Shown one piece after another: positions 26,276 to 35,268 of a DNA stretch of 54,872 nt. The stretch's first letter is position 1. The number at the start of each line of letters is the position of its first letter. This DNA is from Bacteroidales bacterium (lineage in GTDB: Bacteria > Bacteroidota > Bacteroidia > Bacteroidales > P3). Location: NCBI GenBank assembly GCA_009785505.1, contig WQWA01000010.1, forward strand, positions 1-54,872, written 5' to 3'. The position numbers and the translations under genes were made by a program. The notes under the pieces were generated by a model. That model had not been told where the DNA came from, searched no databases, and saw only the letters and a program-made list of their open reading frames with translations.

Positions 26276-28771
26276 CTATCGATTCATCTGTCGAATATCT
26301 ATGCGATTTTTTTCACTCCTATCTCCGATAAGATGTGCAGAAAAATAATCCGCCATCATCCAAAAATAATATTCGGCGTACGGTTGAACTCTGTACGAGT
26401 GGCGAAGATTTGGAAAGATAAACATATCGAAACGTTTGTTGGCATGAATCAAAGCATGTGCCAAACGCATGGTTGCAGCAGGGTGCACGTTGTTGTCGAT
26501 TTCGCCGTGAGTCAATAACAACCTACCTCTTAAATTTCCTGCTAACTGTTGGTTTGTCGGCATTTTAAAGTCAAAAACTGTGTCGTTGGTGCCGTCTTCT
26601 CGTGCAATAATTCTTTCCAAAACACCGTGATGCTTTTCACTCCACCAACGGTTATAAATGTTGTTGTCGTGGTTTCCACAGTTTGCAATAGCAACATTGA
26701 AAACATCGGGATACTTCAAAATAGCGGCGGCACTCATAAACCCTCCGCCCGACATTCCGAAAATTCCAACGTTATTGCCATCAATAAAGTTGTAGCGTGC
26801 CGCTAATTGCTGAACAGTTACGACCTTACATCTTAATCCGTAGTCGCGCAAGTCTCCGTAGCCAAACGTGTGGTATCTTTGCCCACGCCACGAATGTCCG
26901 CCCAAATTACCAACAGTTACCACAATAAACCCTAACTGTGCCAAACGATCGGTGCGATCCATATGTGCTGAGAAAGCGTAGTAAACAGCTTCCGTTTGCG
27001 GACCCGGATACACGTACAATATCAATGGATAAAGCTTTGTGGAATCGAAATCAAACGGCTTGTACATGACGCCGTACAAATCCGTAATGCCGTCTGCCGC
27101 CTTCACTGTAAATGGCGTAGGGAATCGATATCCGGCAGCGAAAAGTTGAGATAAATCAGCAGTTTCCAAATTTGAAACTACGCGTCCGTTAGCGTCCATC
27201 AAATCAATTCTTGGAACGGTGTTTACTCGCGAAAAATTGGTTACAAAATGCGTTGCGTTGTCGTTCATGTGCGACGTGTAAAAATAGTCGCCCGGCGTTA
27301 AACGTCGGATATTTGAACCGTTGAGGTTTACGCTGTAAAGTTGTTGATAGTACGAATGTATGCCCGGCTCACGCCCCATCCCGTTAACAAACAATGTGCG
27401 TGTTCTTGGATTGAAACCTGCAATATTGTGAGCATGCCAAGCACCCGACGTAATTGCATTTCTGAGATTTCCGTTTGCATCGGACAAATAAAAATGCTGC
27501 CATCCTGTACGTGTACTCGAGTGAATGAGTTCACCTGTTGCTTCTACAACTTGTAATTGTATAGGTTCCATAGACACATTCGAACGTTCTTCGACTAAAA
27601 CACGAAGTTCTCCCGTTGCCACATTGATTTCACAGATATCAATTCGTCTGTGATCGCGGCTGGTGCGTTGAACGAAAAATCTATCGTTCGTGCCTTGCCA
27701 AACAGTCGGATTCCATTCATTGTTGCGATCGCTCGGACGAAGCGGTCTGGTGTAAACACTAAGCCATTGGTGTCTGAACGCCCAAGCGTCTATTTCTCTG
27801 GATGTTTGAGTTGTCATGTCGAAAAGGTGCAGCGAAGCGAGAGCCGCATTGGGTTCTCCTGCCATGTGATACCTGTAAGTTTCCAGTGTAGGACGTGGCT
27901 CTGCAACACTATTGATGACCCAAAGATCTTCAACGTCGCGAAGATCCCAACGAACGATAGCAAAATGTCTGGAGTCGGGCGACCATACAGCTCCCACACG
28001 AAAACGCTGGTTTTCATTTCTTCTCCTCTCCACGTTGGTTTCGCCGCGTGTTCTGCTGCCCCAAGCAAAATGCTCAATACCGTCTTCGGTCATTCTGTGT
28101 TCAACAATGGTTGTATCATTTGGATCTCTTCGGGCTTTTTCGAAATTTTCTCTGTCCATCCAATATAATTGCCAATTTCTCATAAAAACGATGGTTTGAC
28201 CGTCGGGAGAGATATTTGCCCAAGTCGGAAATCGTCTTTCCGGATCAAAATCTTCCAAATGCGTCAACTGTCCGCTTCGCAAATCATATGTAAACCAAAG
28301 CTCTTTTCGTTCTGATGCCGGTAATCTGTGGCGTACCGGACGTCTGTTATCCTGTGTGCTTCCGATATCCTCTGTAGGTCTTGGCAAACTGCTTCGAATT
28401 GAAAAGCGGATTTGGGTTTCGTTTTCGATAAATCTTAAGTTTTCAATAGGCAGATGACGAACATCAAACGGATCTCTAACGATCATTGAGAGTTCTGCTG
28501 CCATTTTTACGGGATCGAATAAGTCGGTTCTTCGTCCGGTGTTGGCATCTACGATAAAAAATCGTCTGCCTTCGGATGTGCGAAATTCATACCAAAAACG
28601 GTTCGAATTTTGGAGCCAATTTGGATTTACAGATGTTGAAAACACCATGTTTTGGAGTCTTGCGTGCGAAAAACGCTCCGCCAAATCATAATTTGCTCTT
28701 GTTATCGGGGTATTTTGTGCAAAAAGCACCATTCCTACCAAACAAAAGAACGAGAAGAATAATTTTTTCAT
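26276..28771 (-). CDS. Exported prolyl oligopeptidase, DPP-IV type (S9B)
   Basis: An 831-residue serine peptidase with signal peptide MKKLFFSFFCLVGMVLFAQ. It has an N-terminal eight-bladed propeller (about 40-560, DPPIV_N type with SPDG and WSPDS elements) and a C-terminal alpha/beta hydrolase. The triad is visible: Ser674 in GMSGGGF, Asp759 in GEIDNNVHP and His791 in FPNLRHSYR. DPP-IV enzymes cleave Xaa-Pro dipeptides from the N-terminus of peptides; in Bacteroidota they serve protein use as nutrient. It is a single-gene unit with its own promoter. Confidence 0.94.
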   Translation of the reverse strand: MKKLFFSFFCLVGMVLFAQNTPITRANYDLAERFSHARLQNMVFSTSVNPNWLQNSNRFWYEFRTSEGRRFFIVDANTGRRTDLFDPVKMAAELSMIVRDPFDVRHLPIENLRFIENETQIRFSIRSSLPRPTEDIGSTQDNRRPVRHRLPASERKELWFTYDLRSGQLTHLEDFDPERRFPTWANISPDGQTIVFMRNWQLYWMDRENFEKARRDPNDTTIVEHRMTEDGIEHFAWGSRTRGETNVERRRNENQRFRVGAVWSPDSRHFAIVRWDLRDVEDLWVINSVAEPRPTLETYRYHMAGEPNAALASLHLFDMTTQTSREIDAWAFRHQWLSVYTRPLRPSDRNNEWNPTVWQGTNDRFFVQRTSRDHRRIDICEINVATGELRVLVEERSNVSMEPIQLQVVEATGELIHSSTRTGWQHFYLSDANGNLRNAITSGAWHAHNIAGFNPRTRTLFVNGMGREPGIHSYYQQLYSVNLNGSNIRRLTPGDYFYTSHMNDNATHFVTNFSRVNTVPRIDLMDANGRVVSNLETADLSQLFAAGYRFPTPFTVKAADGITDLYGVMYKPFDFDSTKLYPLILYVYPGPQTEAVYYAFSAHMDRTDRLAQLGFIVVTVGNLGGHSWRGQRYHTFGYGDLRDYGLRCKVVTVQQLAARYNFIDGNNVGIFGMSGGGFMSAAAILKYPDVFNVAIANCGNHDNNIYNRWWSEKHHGVLERIIAREDGTNDTVFDFKMPTNQQLAGNLRGRLLLTHGEIDNNVHPAATMRLAHALIHANKRFDMFIFPNLRHSYRVQPYAEYYFWMMADYFSAHLIGDRSEKNRIDIRQMNR

Positions 28772-28791
28772 GTTTTTTCGGATTTTTTCCG

Positions 28792-28799
28792 CAAAGATA
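28792..28799 (-). promoter_or_regulatory. -7 element of DPP-IV gene
   Basis: Minus-strand TATCTTTG, 20 bases before the ATG. Confidence 0.6.
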
Positions 28800-28828
28800 C
28801 GAAAAAAAATGAGATTATAACCTAGAAA

Positions 28829-29263
28829 TTACAGTTTATTCAAAATTCCCCAAACCAAATCCGACTCAAATCCCCGAGAAATAGCGTATTGAGCGATTTT
28901 ATGTAAAGACGCACGGCCGTGCGTCTTTACGCCCCGTGATTTTTTTTCAATAACATTTTTCAATGTTTCCAAATAATCCTCATCCGGAATTTCCAAAAGT
29001 CCTTTCTTGATGCAGTATTCGGAAATTTTTCGAAACTTTAACTCTTGCCGGATTTTGTTTTTCCCCCAATGTTTGATTCGGAATTTCCCTCGTGCAAACG
29101 CACGTGCAAAACGTTCTTCGTTGATATAATTTTGTTCGACCAATTGACAGATTATTTGCTCTATTTCCTCGGGTTTTGTCCCCCACGAGTAGAGTTTGTC
29201 ACGAACTTCTTGTTGGTAGCGTTCTTGATAGTCGCAAAATTTTTGGGCTTTGGCAAGCAGCAT
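28829..29263 (-). CDS. recX: Regulatory protein RecX, carrying an in-frame palindromic repeat
   Basis: Modulates RecA filaments. The 144-residue protein has three tandem three-helix repeats: KAQKFCDYQERYQQEVRDKL, then EQNYINEERFARAFARGKFR with WGKNKIRQELK, the RecX hallmark, and a C-terminal third repeat AQYAISRGFESDLVWGIL. Between the second and third repeats the residues VKTHGRASL are encoded by a perfect 28-bp palindrome (28903-28930), which looks foreign. The reading frame is kept and total length is near normal, so the element may have replaced rather than lengthened the linker. Confidence 0.9.
   Translation of the reverse strand: MLLAKAQKFCDYQERYQQEVRDKLYSWGTKPEEIEQIICQLVEQNYINEERFARAFARGKFRIKHWGKNKIRQELKFRKISEYCIKKGLLEIPDEDYLETLKNVIEKKSRGVKTHGRASLHKIAQYAISRGFESDLVWGILNKL
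28903..28930. repeat. 28-bp perfect palindrome inside recX
   Basis: GTAAAGACGCACGG followed by its exact reverse complement. It resembles the widely scattered bacterial repeats of the form GTAGGGACGCACGG|CCGTGCGTCCCTAC. It contributes about nine codons to recX. Confidence 0.85.
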
Positions 29264-29277
29264 TGCAGTTTTTTTTG

Positions 29278-29285
29278 CAAAGATA
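29278..29285 (-). promoter_or_regulatory. -7 element of recX
   Basis: Minus-strand TATCTTTG, 14 bases before the ATG at 29263. Confidence 0.6.
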
Positions 29286-29300
29286 CAAAAAAGATAAGAA

Positions 29301-30068
29301 TCACGCCGACACCCACTGTTTGACGCTCTTCGCTCTAAGTTTGCTGACCGTAATTCTTTCGGGAGCAGGCAGTGTGAGATTTACGATCATTTTGCCCCCA
29401 AACCAAATGGATAGGTCTTTCACGGCTTTGCGGGAAATGATGTATTGCCTGTTAGCACGAAAAAAATCATCCGGATTCAGCAGTGAGTCCAACTCGTCAA
29501 GTGTTTGGTCGAGATAATACGTTTTGTTTGAAAATGCAACAGCCCTCACTACTTTTACATCAATGTAAATGTAAGCAATATCAGCCGTAGCAAGTGGAAT
29601 AAGTTTATCTTTTTCCGGAACGAGAAAATACGATTTGTAGTTGCGCACCCCTTTTTTGAGACTTGTAACAAGTGTATTGATCAATTCAACGTGACTGTCC
29701 GGATTCGCTATCAAATTTTTATACTTTGCAAGTGCTCTTTCCAGATTTTCCCGACTAATTGGTTTTAGCAGATAGTCAATGCTGTTTACCTCGAAAGCCT
29801 TTAAGGCATATTCGTCATAAGCCGTAGTGAAAATAATCGGACATGTGATTTTCACCTCGTCAAAAATAGCAAACGAAGGACCATCGGCTAAATGAATATC
29901 CATAAACACCAAATCCGGAGCGGGATTCGGATTGAACTTGAACCACTCCACACTTTCTTCTATGGATTGGAGTGTTGCCACAAGTTCTATTGATGGATCT
30001 ATCTCGCGGATAAGAGCCTGCAAAGCTTGCGATGCAAAATTTTCGTCTTCTATAATAATTGCTCTCAT
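29301..30068 (-). CDS. LytTR-type DNA-binding response regulator
   Basis: A 255-residue regulator. The receiver domain (1 to about 125) has acidic pocket EDE at 7-9, phospho-acceptor Asp57 in VFMDIHLAD and the late Lys in LLKPISREN. The C-terminal LytTR domain follows (about 150-250, with VPEKDKLIPLATADIAYI and DDFFRANRQYIIS). I start at ATG 30068 because the conserved MRAIIIEDE begins there, 2 bases after the kinase stop; ten further upstream codons overlap the kinase gene. It works with the kinase directly upstream in the operon, and probably controls surface functions. Confidence 0.94.
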   Translation of the reverse strand: MRAIIIEDENFASQALQALIREIDPSIELVATLQSIEESVEWFKFNPNPAPDLVFMDIHLADGPSFAIFDEVKITCPIIFTTAYDEYALKAFEVNSIDYLLKPISRENLERALAKYKNLIANPDSHVELINTLVTSLKKGVRNYKSYFLVPEKDKLIPLATADIAYIYIDVKVVRAVAFSNKTYYLDQTLDELDSLLNPDDFFRANRQYIISRKAVKDLSIWFGGKMIVNLTLPAPERITVSKLRAKSVKQWVSA

Positions 30069-30070
30069 AT

Positions 30071-31123
30071 CTATTCGCTTAAAAATATCTTCACACAAAA
30101 TATGCCGTCGTTTTGACTAACGACAATATCTTTGTGCCACATCAATCGGTAGCGTTCCGATAAATTAATCAATCCGATTCCTTCGCCTGATTCCGTTTCT
30201 GTTTTCAATCGAATGGGATTGGATACGGAAATTGATCCTTTATCGTCGGAAACAATACTGACTGTTAATGGTTCCCGCGTTGTAATAACATTATGCTTGA
30301 TTGCGTTTTCAACTAATACCTGCAGACTTAACGGAATGATATTGCGGCTATAAAACTTTGGGTTAACTTTATACTCAAACTTCAAACTTTCTCCATAACG
30401 GATTTGCATCAAATTGCAGTAGGCCTGCGTGAATTTCAACTCTTCTTCCAATGGTATGACTTCTTTGTTTTGAAGTGTATAGCGGAACACCAGCGACAAT
30501 TCCTGAACGTATTGCTGTGCTTTGTCTGCATCTATTTTTATCAAAGTATTCAGTGTGTTCAACGAATTAAAAAGGAAATGCGGGTCAACTTGATTTTTCA
30601 GCACATTGTAACGTGTACGCATATTTTCGGCAACTAATATCTCATTCTCCAAAGCCGTTTGTTGCTGCTTCATGAAAACGTATGCCAAAAGTGAAATCAA
30701 CACAATAAAAAAACCAACAAATGTATCACGTATAATGATGCCGCGAAAAGGTATCCAAATTCCGAAATCTTCTAAATATATTTGTATGTTTGCAAATAAA
30801 GCACTCGAAAATATAACGACAACGATTGTAGATACAACTACTAAAAGTACACGTATTTTGGGTTTTATATGTTCCATTGTGAGCAGTTTGAAATTTATTG
30901 CACAAAGCACAAAGGATATACCCAGAACACTAATGAAATTTATCACAAGATGTACGATTTCGGAGGGTGTTGATATCGGAATTTGAGTATATTCGAATGT
31001 GCCGGAACTTACTGCCGCACTTCGAATATAGAAAAACATCAATAGGAAAATAACATTCAAAAACGTTGTAAATGCTAAAGCAATATAAAATGCGTTGCGA
31101 TATGACAGTCGTTGGATGATCAT
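30071..31123 (-). CDS. Sensor histidine kinase, LytS/YpdA class
   Basis: A 350-residue membrane kinase. Four hydrophobic helices (about 12-32, 55-80, 90-110, 132-150) lead to a His_kinase domain with phospho-acceptor His182 in QVDPHFLFNSLNTLNTL, then an N-box VLVENAIKHN and a degenerate glycine box GEGIGLINLSERY. No extracellular sensor domain of any size is present, so the signal is probably sensed in or at the membrane. It is flanked upstream by the barrel and PCMD lipoprotein genes at 25 and 21 bases, which suggests that they share one mRNA. Confidence 0.94.
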   Translation of the reverse strand: MIIQRLSYRNAFYIALAFTTFLNVIFLLMFFYIRSAAVSSGTFEYTQIPISTPSEIVHLVINFISVLGISFVLCAINFKLLTMEHIKPKIRVLLVVVSTIVVVIFSSALFANIQIYLEDFGIWIPFRGIIIRDTFVGFFIVLISLLAYVFMKQQQTALENEILVAENMRTRYNVLKNQVDPHFLFNSLNTLNTLIKIDADKAQQYVQELSLVFRYTLQNKEVIPLEEELKFTQAYCNLMQIRYGESLKFEYKVNPKFYSRNIIPLSLQVLVENAIKHNVITTREPLTVSIVSDDKGSISVSNPIRLKTETESGEGIGLINLSERYRLMWHKDIVVSQNDGIFCVKIFLSE

Positions 31124-31148
31124 TTAATGGTTATTTTTGCAAAGGTGA

Positions 31149-31931
31149 CTAACGAAAATGATAACTCAGTGCCAAAGAGGCTCTCACGTGTTGCATTTTG
31201 AACGCAAGATATCTGCTATCAGGGTGAAAAATATCGTTAAACCCCATCGCCAAACGCCCGCTAATAAATAGTTGTGGAAAAAAGAGTCGCTGTTCATATC
31301 CCACGAGTATTCCGAGATCCCAGCGGCTCATTGCATCACTGAAATCTTGTGTGAATGGATCATCCGGTGAAATGATACCGCCCGGATCGTTGAAGTTGGG
31401 TCTGCCATCAATTACACCAAACAACATTCCCTTTCTTGGTTCTGCAATAAATCTGGGATTGACATTGCGAGAATAAAAGGCTCCCAAAATAACTCGTCCT
31501 CCGAAATTTTCGAAAGCATAACGTCCGTAAAGGGCAAATTCAAACATCGGGAAGGCCATTTCCATATGGGCCGTTCCTCGAAAAGCAACCCAAACATCTT
31601 CTTCGCGGTCAACGAAAATTTGTTCTTGAACTCTTGTTGTAATGTCCAATCCTACAAATCTGTAGAAAGATTCGAGCGACAGCGACCAGCGGTCGTTAAA
31701 ATGTTTTGTTAGGGAAAGTCCAATAGCAGGTCTTACGCGGGGGGTAACGTTAACCTTGTCGTCCGATCCGAGTGCATCACTGATAGACAATGGCATTGCA
31801 CCGCCAATATCAATTCCGGTGTGGACACCTACGGAAAACTTATCAAAAAATGTTCTTTTTTCTCTTGATCCTTCCGCCATTACGTATATGCTCGGAACGA
31901 ATAATGCTGTTATCAAAATTATTTTTTTCAT
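31149..31931 (-). CDS. Outer-membrane beta-barrel protein, operon with PCMD lipoprotein
   Basis: A 260-residue exported protein with signal peptide MKKIILITALFVPSIYVMA and barrel strands such as FSVGVHTGIDIGGAMPLS and WSLSLESFYRFVGLDI. It ends ASLALSYHF plus one Arg, so the penultimate Phe is near the C-terminus as in barrel proteins. No closer family recognised. It lies 21 bases after the PCMD lipoprotein gene and 25 before the kinase gene. It may form the outer-membrane partner of the lipoprotein or the kinase system; this is inference from position. Confidence 0.8.
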   Translation of the reverse strand: MKKIILITALFVPSIYVMAEGSREKRTFFDKFSVGVHTGIDIGGAMPLSISDALGSDDKVNVTPRVRPAIGLSLTKHFNDRWSLSLESFYRFVGLDITTRVQEQIFVDREEDVWVAFRGTAHMEMAFPMFEFALYGRYAFENFGGRVILGAFYSRNVNPRFIAEPRKGMLFGVIDGRPNFNDPGGIISPDDPFTQDFSDAMSRWDLGILVGYEQRLFFPQLFISGRLAMGFNDIFHPDSRYLAFKMQHVRASLALSYHFR

Positions 31932-31952
31932 TGTGATTTTTTTGTCTGGTGA

Positions 31953-34763
31953 TTATTCTTCTCTGTATAGGATTCTGACGTTATCTACTCTGAGAGTTGA
32001 TCCGGTTACACCCCTAAACGAATCACCTTGCGCACTTGATGCAAAAACAACATGAAAATGCGTAAAATCCGGCTTTACACCGTTAGGAAAATCGAACAGA
32101 ATTTGAACGGTTGTCCAATTGGTATTGGATACAACTGTAATGGGCAAGCCGTTCCATGCTGTTCCGGACGAATTACCAAACACCGCTTGTTTATGTGCTA
32201 CATAGATTGCCGTATTGTTCGGATGCGGTGTGCCGTCACCACGGTTGCCGTGGTAAACCCAAGGCCTGTCTTCATAACCGGGTTTGGGTCTCAAAAGTTT
32301 TATGGTAGCAGAACCTAACTCGTAACTACCATCGGTATTATGTATTGCCCCCGGCGAGTAAATTACATCTAGCTCAATACCGCGAATATGACCTGATGTT
32401 GCAAGTTGCTGTCCGAAATTTGTTAATGAAACAGGGTCGTTTATTCCTGCGATAGGATCAAAACGAAAACTTCCGAGAAAAAGCGACCCGGATGCAGTCT
32501 GGCCAAGTGCCGATCCGGTTCTTAATTGGGCGGCAAATCCCGATGCCGGATTACCGGCAACTCGAGTTGTACCACTGGTGGCAATGTTATTGGCAGTTGC
32601 CCAACTAACAGGCGTTGTTGAGTTGGTCCATGCATCAAGATTCCAATTTGGAAGTTGCGGCTCGTGCACTAATCGCACGTTCCAATTGCGAGTTGAGCCG
32701 TCTTGAGCAGCTACGATAAACGATAAAAGTTCTTGATAGGAATTAAATGTGAACGTTCCGCGTAACGGAACAGATGCGGTTGCTCTTGGAGAAATCGTCA
32801 TCACATAGGTAACTTCGACTGGAAAAGTAGCAGACGCCCCCAACCAAAGTCGAACTGTACCGGTTTCATTATTTCTCGTTATTTGTGCCAATTGAGCACC
32901 TACCATTGAAGTCACTTGAAAATTTAACACTTCTGCCCCTGCTTCGCGTGGCGGGACTTGTAGTCTGACAGTCCAATCGCTCTCTGTTCCGTCTTCTGCC
33001 GTAATTGTAATGAATTGTTCCGAATTTTCATTTTCGAAAATCAGCGGATCGGCTCCATAATTTTGAGAAACTACCTGCGCAAATGGTGAAACCTCGGTCG
33101 AAATCCACACTTGTAATGGGTAAACACCATCGTCATAAGAAAGTTTCAGCGTTACGATTTGCTCATTCGCATCAATCGCTACCGGGTCAGATGCATCGAA
33201 AACAGCAAAATTTGGCACATGGCGAGATATGGTCAGCCTTGTCAAATCCGCTTCGGAGGAAGGTACGTGGTGGCGCATATCACGGATATTGATATACCAT
33301 GTTTTTACAGAGCCATCTTCTGCTGTAACTGTAAATGACCTTGGCGACATCCAACTGTCGTTGCCGCTCCACACAAAGTTGGGCAATTGCCCAAGCGTTG
33401 CTCCTTCCGATACGGCTATTTGCAAGTCGTTTAAAGTTAGTGTCCATGAAAACGTAAGTGGTCTTGCATTATTTCTTACATCGGTCATATAGAGAAAAAT
33501 ATCTCCGATAGAATTTGTACGAGAACGAATAATAGTTTGTTCGATGTTTAATGCAATAGCAGGACCATGCTGGGCTGGCGGGCAGGCACCAATAAGGGCA
33601 AACTGAGAGCAGACCATTGATGCTGTGTAACCATAATTAAACTTCAACACCATGTTTTCCGACGACAGCCATTCTCTCAAACGGATGTTCCACAAACGCG
33701 ATACGCGAGCCTCGGTATCGAGTAAATAGAATGTTTGTACATCGTCCCAGTCTTCGAAAATAAACGTTGCTGAATTTGTACTTCCATTTAATCCGAACAC
33801 TTGTATACCACTCATAATGACAAATGACAGGTTTATTTCCAGCGGAAAAACGACATCGTCTTTTCTGTTTTTCATTTCCAAGAAAATTTGTTCTATATGA
33901 TTGTCTACAAACACATCATTTGTGGTAAAGCCGGCAGTTTGTGATACGGCGGATATGGTGCGTGGATTAATATTGCTCCCCTCACGTTGTTGAGGTGTGC
34001 TCACATCGTCGGCACCACTCACAAAAGGTGCATGGTATATCACAATTGTCCATGTATTCGCGAGTCCGCTTTCGGAAACCACGGTCAGATTATATGCCGA
34101 CCCTTCACTTTCGAAACGCAAGGATGTTTCTCCATTGACGAATGGTTGAATAGTGCCGTTCGGACTAGTTATTTCGCCGAAATCAGATGTTTCCGCAACG
34201 GTAAATTCGGATGTAATTGTTACGGGAAACGTTCCTGCGACAGTAAAAATTCTCAGCGTATCTCTTCTTTCACCACTTTCCAAAAGACTTGTGGTGACAC
34301 CTTCTTCCGAGATCAACATGTCGTTGGGATCTTGCTCCTTGATTTTGAAAAAACGGCTGAGCGCAACATTTTTATCAAGCGGTGTAACCCTTGACCTAAT
34401 CCTATATGCTCGTGAAAGACCACTTCTCGCCATCACATAAAAACTCAACTCGGATAAAGGTGTTTCGAGTACCAACTCTTCCGAAAAATCAATTCCTACG
34501 ATGCGATCAATTTCTCCTTCAAAAACAGGCTGTGCACGAAAAGAAAGCGGAAAATGATATTCTCCGAAATCAACGTCAATGTAAATCACATTGTCTTCTA
34601 TCTGCGTTCCGCTTATTTCTATTGCCTCGGGAGCATGCGAAACTATTTCAAGCCGACGAATCTCATTGAAATCGCTCATGTTTTGAACCCTGTAGCATGA
34701 CGTTGGAATAACCATAAATGCAAGCAGGATAACGCTAAGCAGGCTGCGTATTTTTGTCTTCAT
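31953..34763 (-). CDS. PCMD-domain surface lipoprotein with DUF5018-like repeats
   Basis: A 936-residue protein with a lipoprotein signal, Cys23 in VIPTSC. The body holds repeated Ig-like modules each ending in a motif like TAEDGSxxxWxVxxx, e.g. VTAEDGSVKTWYINIRD, ITAEDGTESDWTVRL and VAAQDGSTRNWNVRL, as in Bacteroides surface proteins of the DUF5018 kind. The last 230 residues (about 705-936, from NWNLDAWTN to VDNVRILY) match the PCMD putative carbohydrate-metabolism domain. It is therefore probably a surface-exposed binding protein, perhaps for glycan; the ligand is unknown. First gene of an operon running into a barrel and a two-component system. Confidence 0.85.
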   Translation of the reverse strand: MKTKIRSLLSVILLAFMVIPTSCYRVQNMSDFNEIRRLEIVSHAPEAIEISGTQIEDNVIYIDVDFGEYHFPLSFRAQPVFEGEIDRIVGIDFSEELVLETPLSELSFYVMARSGLSRAYRIRSRVTPLDKNVALSRFFKIKEQDPNDMLISEEGVTTSLLESGERRDTLRIFTVAGTFPVTITSEFTVAETSDFGEITSPNGTIQPFVNGETSLRFESEGSAYNLTVVSESGLANTWTIVIYHAPFVSGADDVSTPQQREGSNINPRTISAVSQTAGFTTNDVFVDNHIEQIFLEMKNRKDDVVFPLEINLSFVIMSGIQVFGLNGSTNSATFIFEDWDDVQTFYLLDTEARVSRLWNIRLREWLSSENMVLKFNYGYTASMVCSQFALIGACPPAQHGPAIALNIEQTIIRSRTNSIGDIFLYMTDVRNNARPLTFSWTLTLNDLQIAVSEGATLGQLPNFVWSGNDSWMSPRSFTVTAEDGSVKTWYINIRDMRHHVPSSEADLTRLTISRHVPNFAVFDASDPVAIDANEQIVTLKLSYDDGVYPLQVWISTEVSPFAQVVSQNYGADPLIFENENSEQFITITAEDGTESDWTVRLQVPPREAGAEVLNFQVTSMVGAQLAQITRNNETGTVRLWLGASATFPVEVTYVMTISPRATASVPLRGTFTFNSYQELLSFIVAAQDGSTRNWNVRLVHEPQLPNWNLDAWTNSTTPVSWATANNIATSGTTRVAGNPASGFAAQLRTGSALGQTASGSLFLGSFRFDPIAGINDPVSLTNFGQQLATSGHIRGIELDVIYSPGAIHNTDGSYELGSATIKLLRPKPGYEDRPWVYHGNRGDGTPHPNNTAIYVAHKQAVFGNSSGTAWNGLPITVVSNTNWTTVQILFDFPNGVKPDFTHFHVVFASSAQGDSFRGVTGSTLRVDNVRILYREE

Positions 34764-34803
34764 AATGATATGTTTTTATGATCATTTAATTATCACCGAT
34801 TTG

Positions 34804-34811
34804 CAAAAATA
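34804..34811 (-). promoter_or_regulatory. -7 element of PCMD-OMP-kinase-regulator operon
   Basis: Minus-strand TATTTTTG, 40 bases before the ATG at 34763; fits TAnnTTTG. Confidence 0.5.
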
Positions 34812-34827
34812 CGCATTTTTTTTTGAA

Positions 34828-35121
34828 TTACAAAACTCCTTCGATATTCCAGACAAAAGCCCGTAAGCCTTGCTGTTCGGCTTTGAGATCTAACTTTTTG
34901 AGACTTTCGAGTAACGGTTGTACTTTTTCTTCGCCCATAACAGCGATGATCGCCGAGTTCATTGCAGGCCAAGTGTGCGTCCCCAAATGTGGATCGCCGC
35001 TGTAAGTGCCTCGTCCTTGCACATCTTTCCATTTGGTGTATCCTCTAATGGTGTGACGAGCGAGAATTGTGTCTATTGCTTCTGTGAGGGCCTGGTTGTG
35101 GGTTATGAATACTGCTTTCAT
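34828..35121 (-). CDS. PG0541-type transporter-associated small protein (PII-like)
   Basis: A 97-residue cytoplasmic protein: MKAVFITHNQALTEAIDTIL, then a loop GYTKWKDVQGRGTYSGDPHL and GTHTWPAMNSAIIAV. The size, beta-alpha-beta pattern and central loop resemble PII signalling proteins, and the sequence and position match the family named after P. gingivalis PG0541, found downstream of RND efflux genes. It may sense a ligand and modulate the pump; direct function is not known. I start at MKAVF (35121); the longer frame to 35184 runs into the repeat at 35158. Confidence 0.85.
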   Translation of the reverse strand: MKAVFITHNQALTEAIDTILARHTIRGYTKWKDVQGRGTYSGDPHLGTHTWPAMNSAIIAVMGEEKVQPLLESLKKLDLKAEQQGLRAFVWNIEGVL

Positions 35122-35157
35122 ATTTGTTGAAGTGTTAGTTGTTATAATGTTGGTATC

Positions 35158-35231
35158 CGTCATTGCGAGCCGTAGGCGAGGCAATCTATTGACCTATGGA
35201 TTGCTTCACTGCTTCGCAGTTCGCAATGACG
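35158..35231. repeat. Dispersed GTCATTGCGAG-type palindromic element
   Basis: Ends form an 11-bp inverted repeat (CGTCATTGCGA at 35158-35168, TCGCAATGACG at 35221-35231). Inside, GCAATC and GATTGC pair around a short centre. A stable hairpin in the transcript between the RND pump and its PII-like gene, which could reduce readthrough to the latter. Confidence 0.85.
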
Positions 35232-35268
35232 TGTTATTTCTATTTTTGTGTTCATTAACCATTAATTA

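Noticed and set aside
28903-28930. Palindrome in recX as a transcription terminator
   Set aside because: It lies inside an intact conserved reading frame, more than 70 bases before the stop, without a following T-run.
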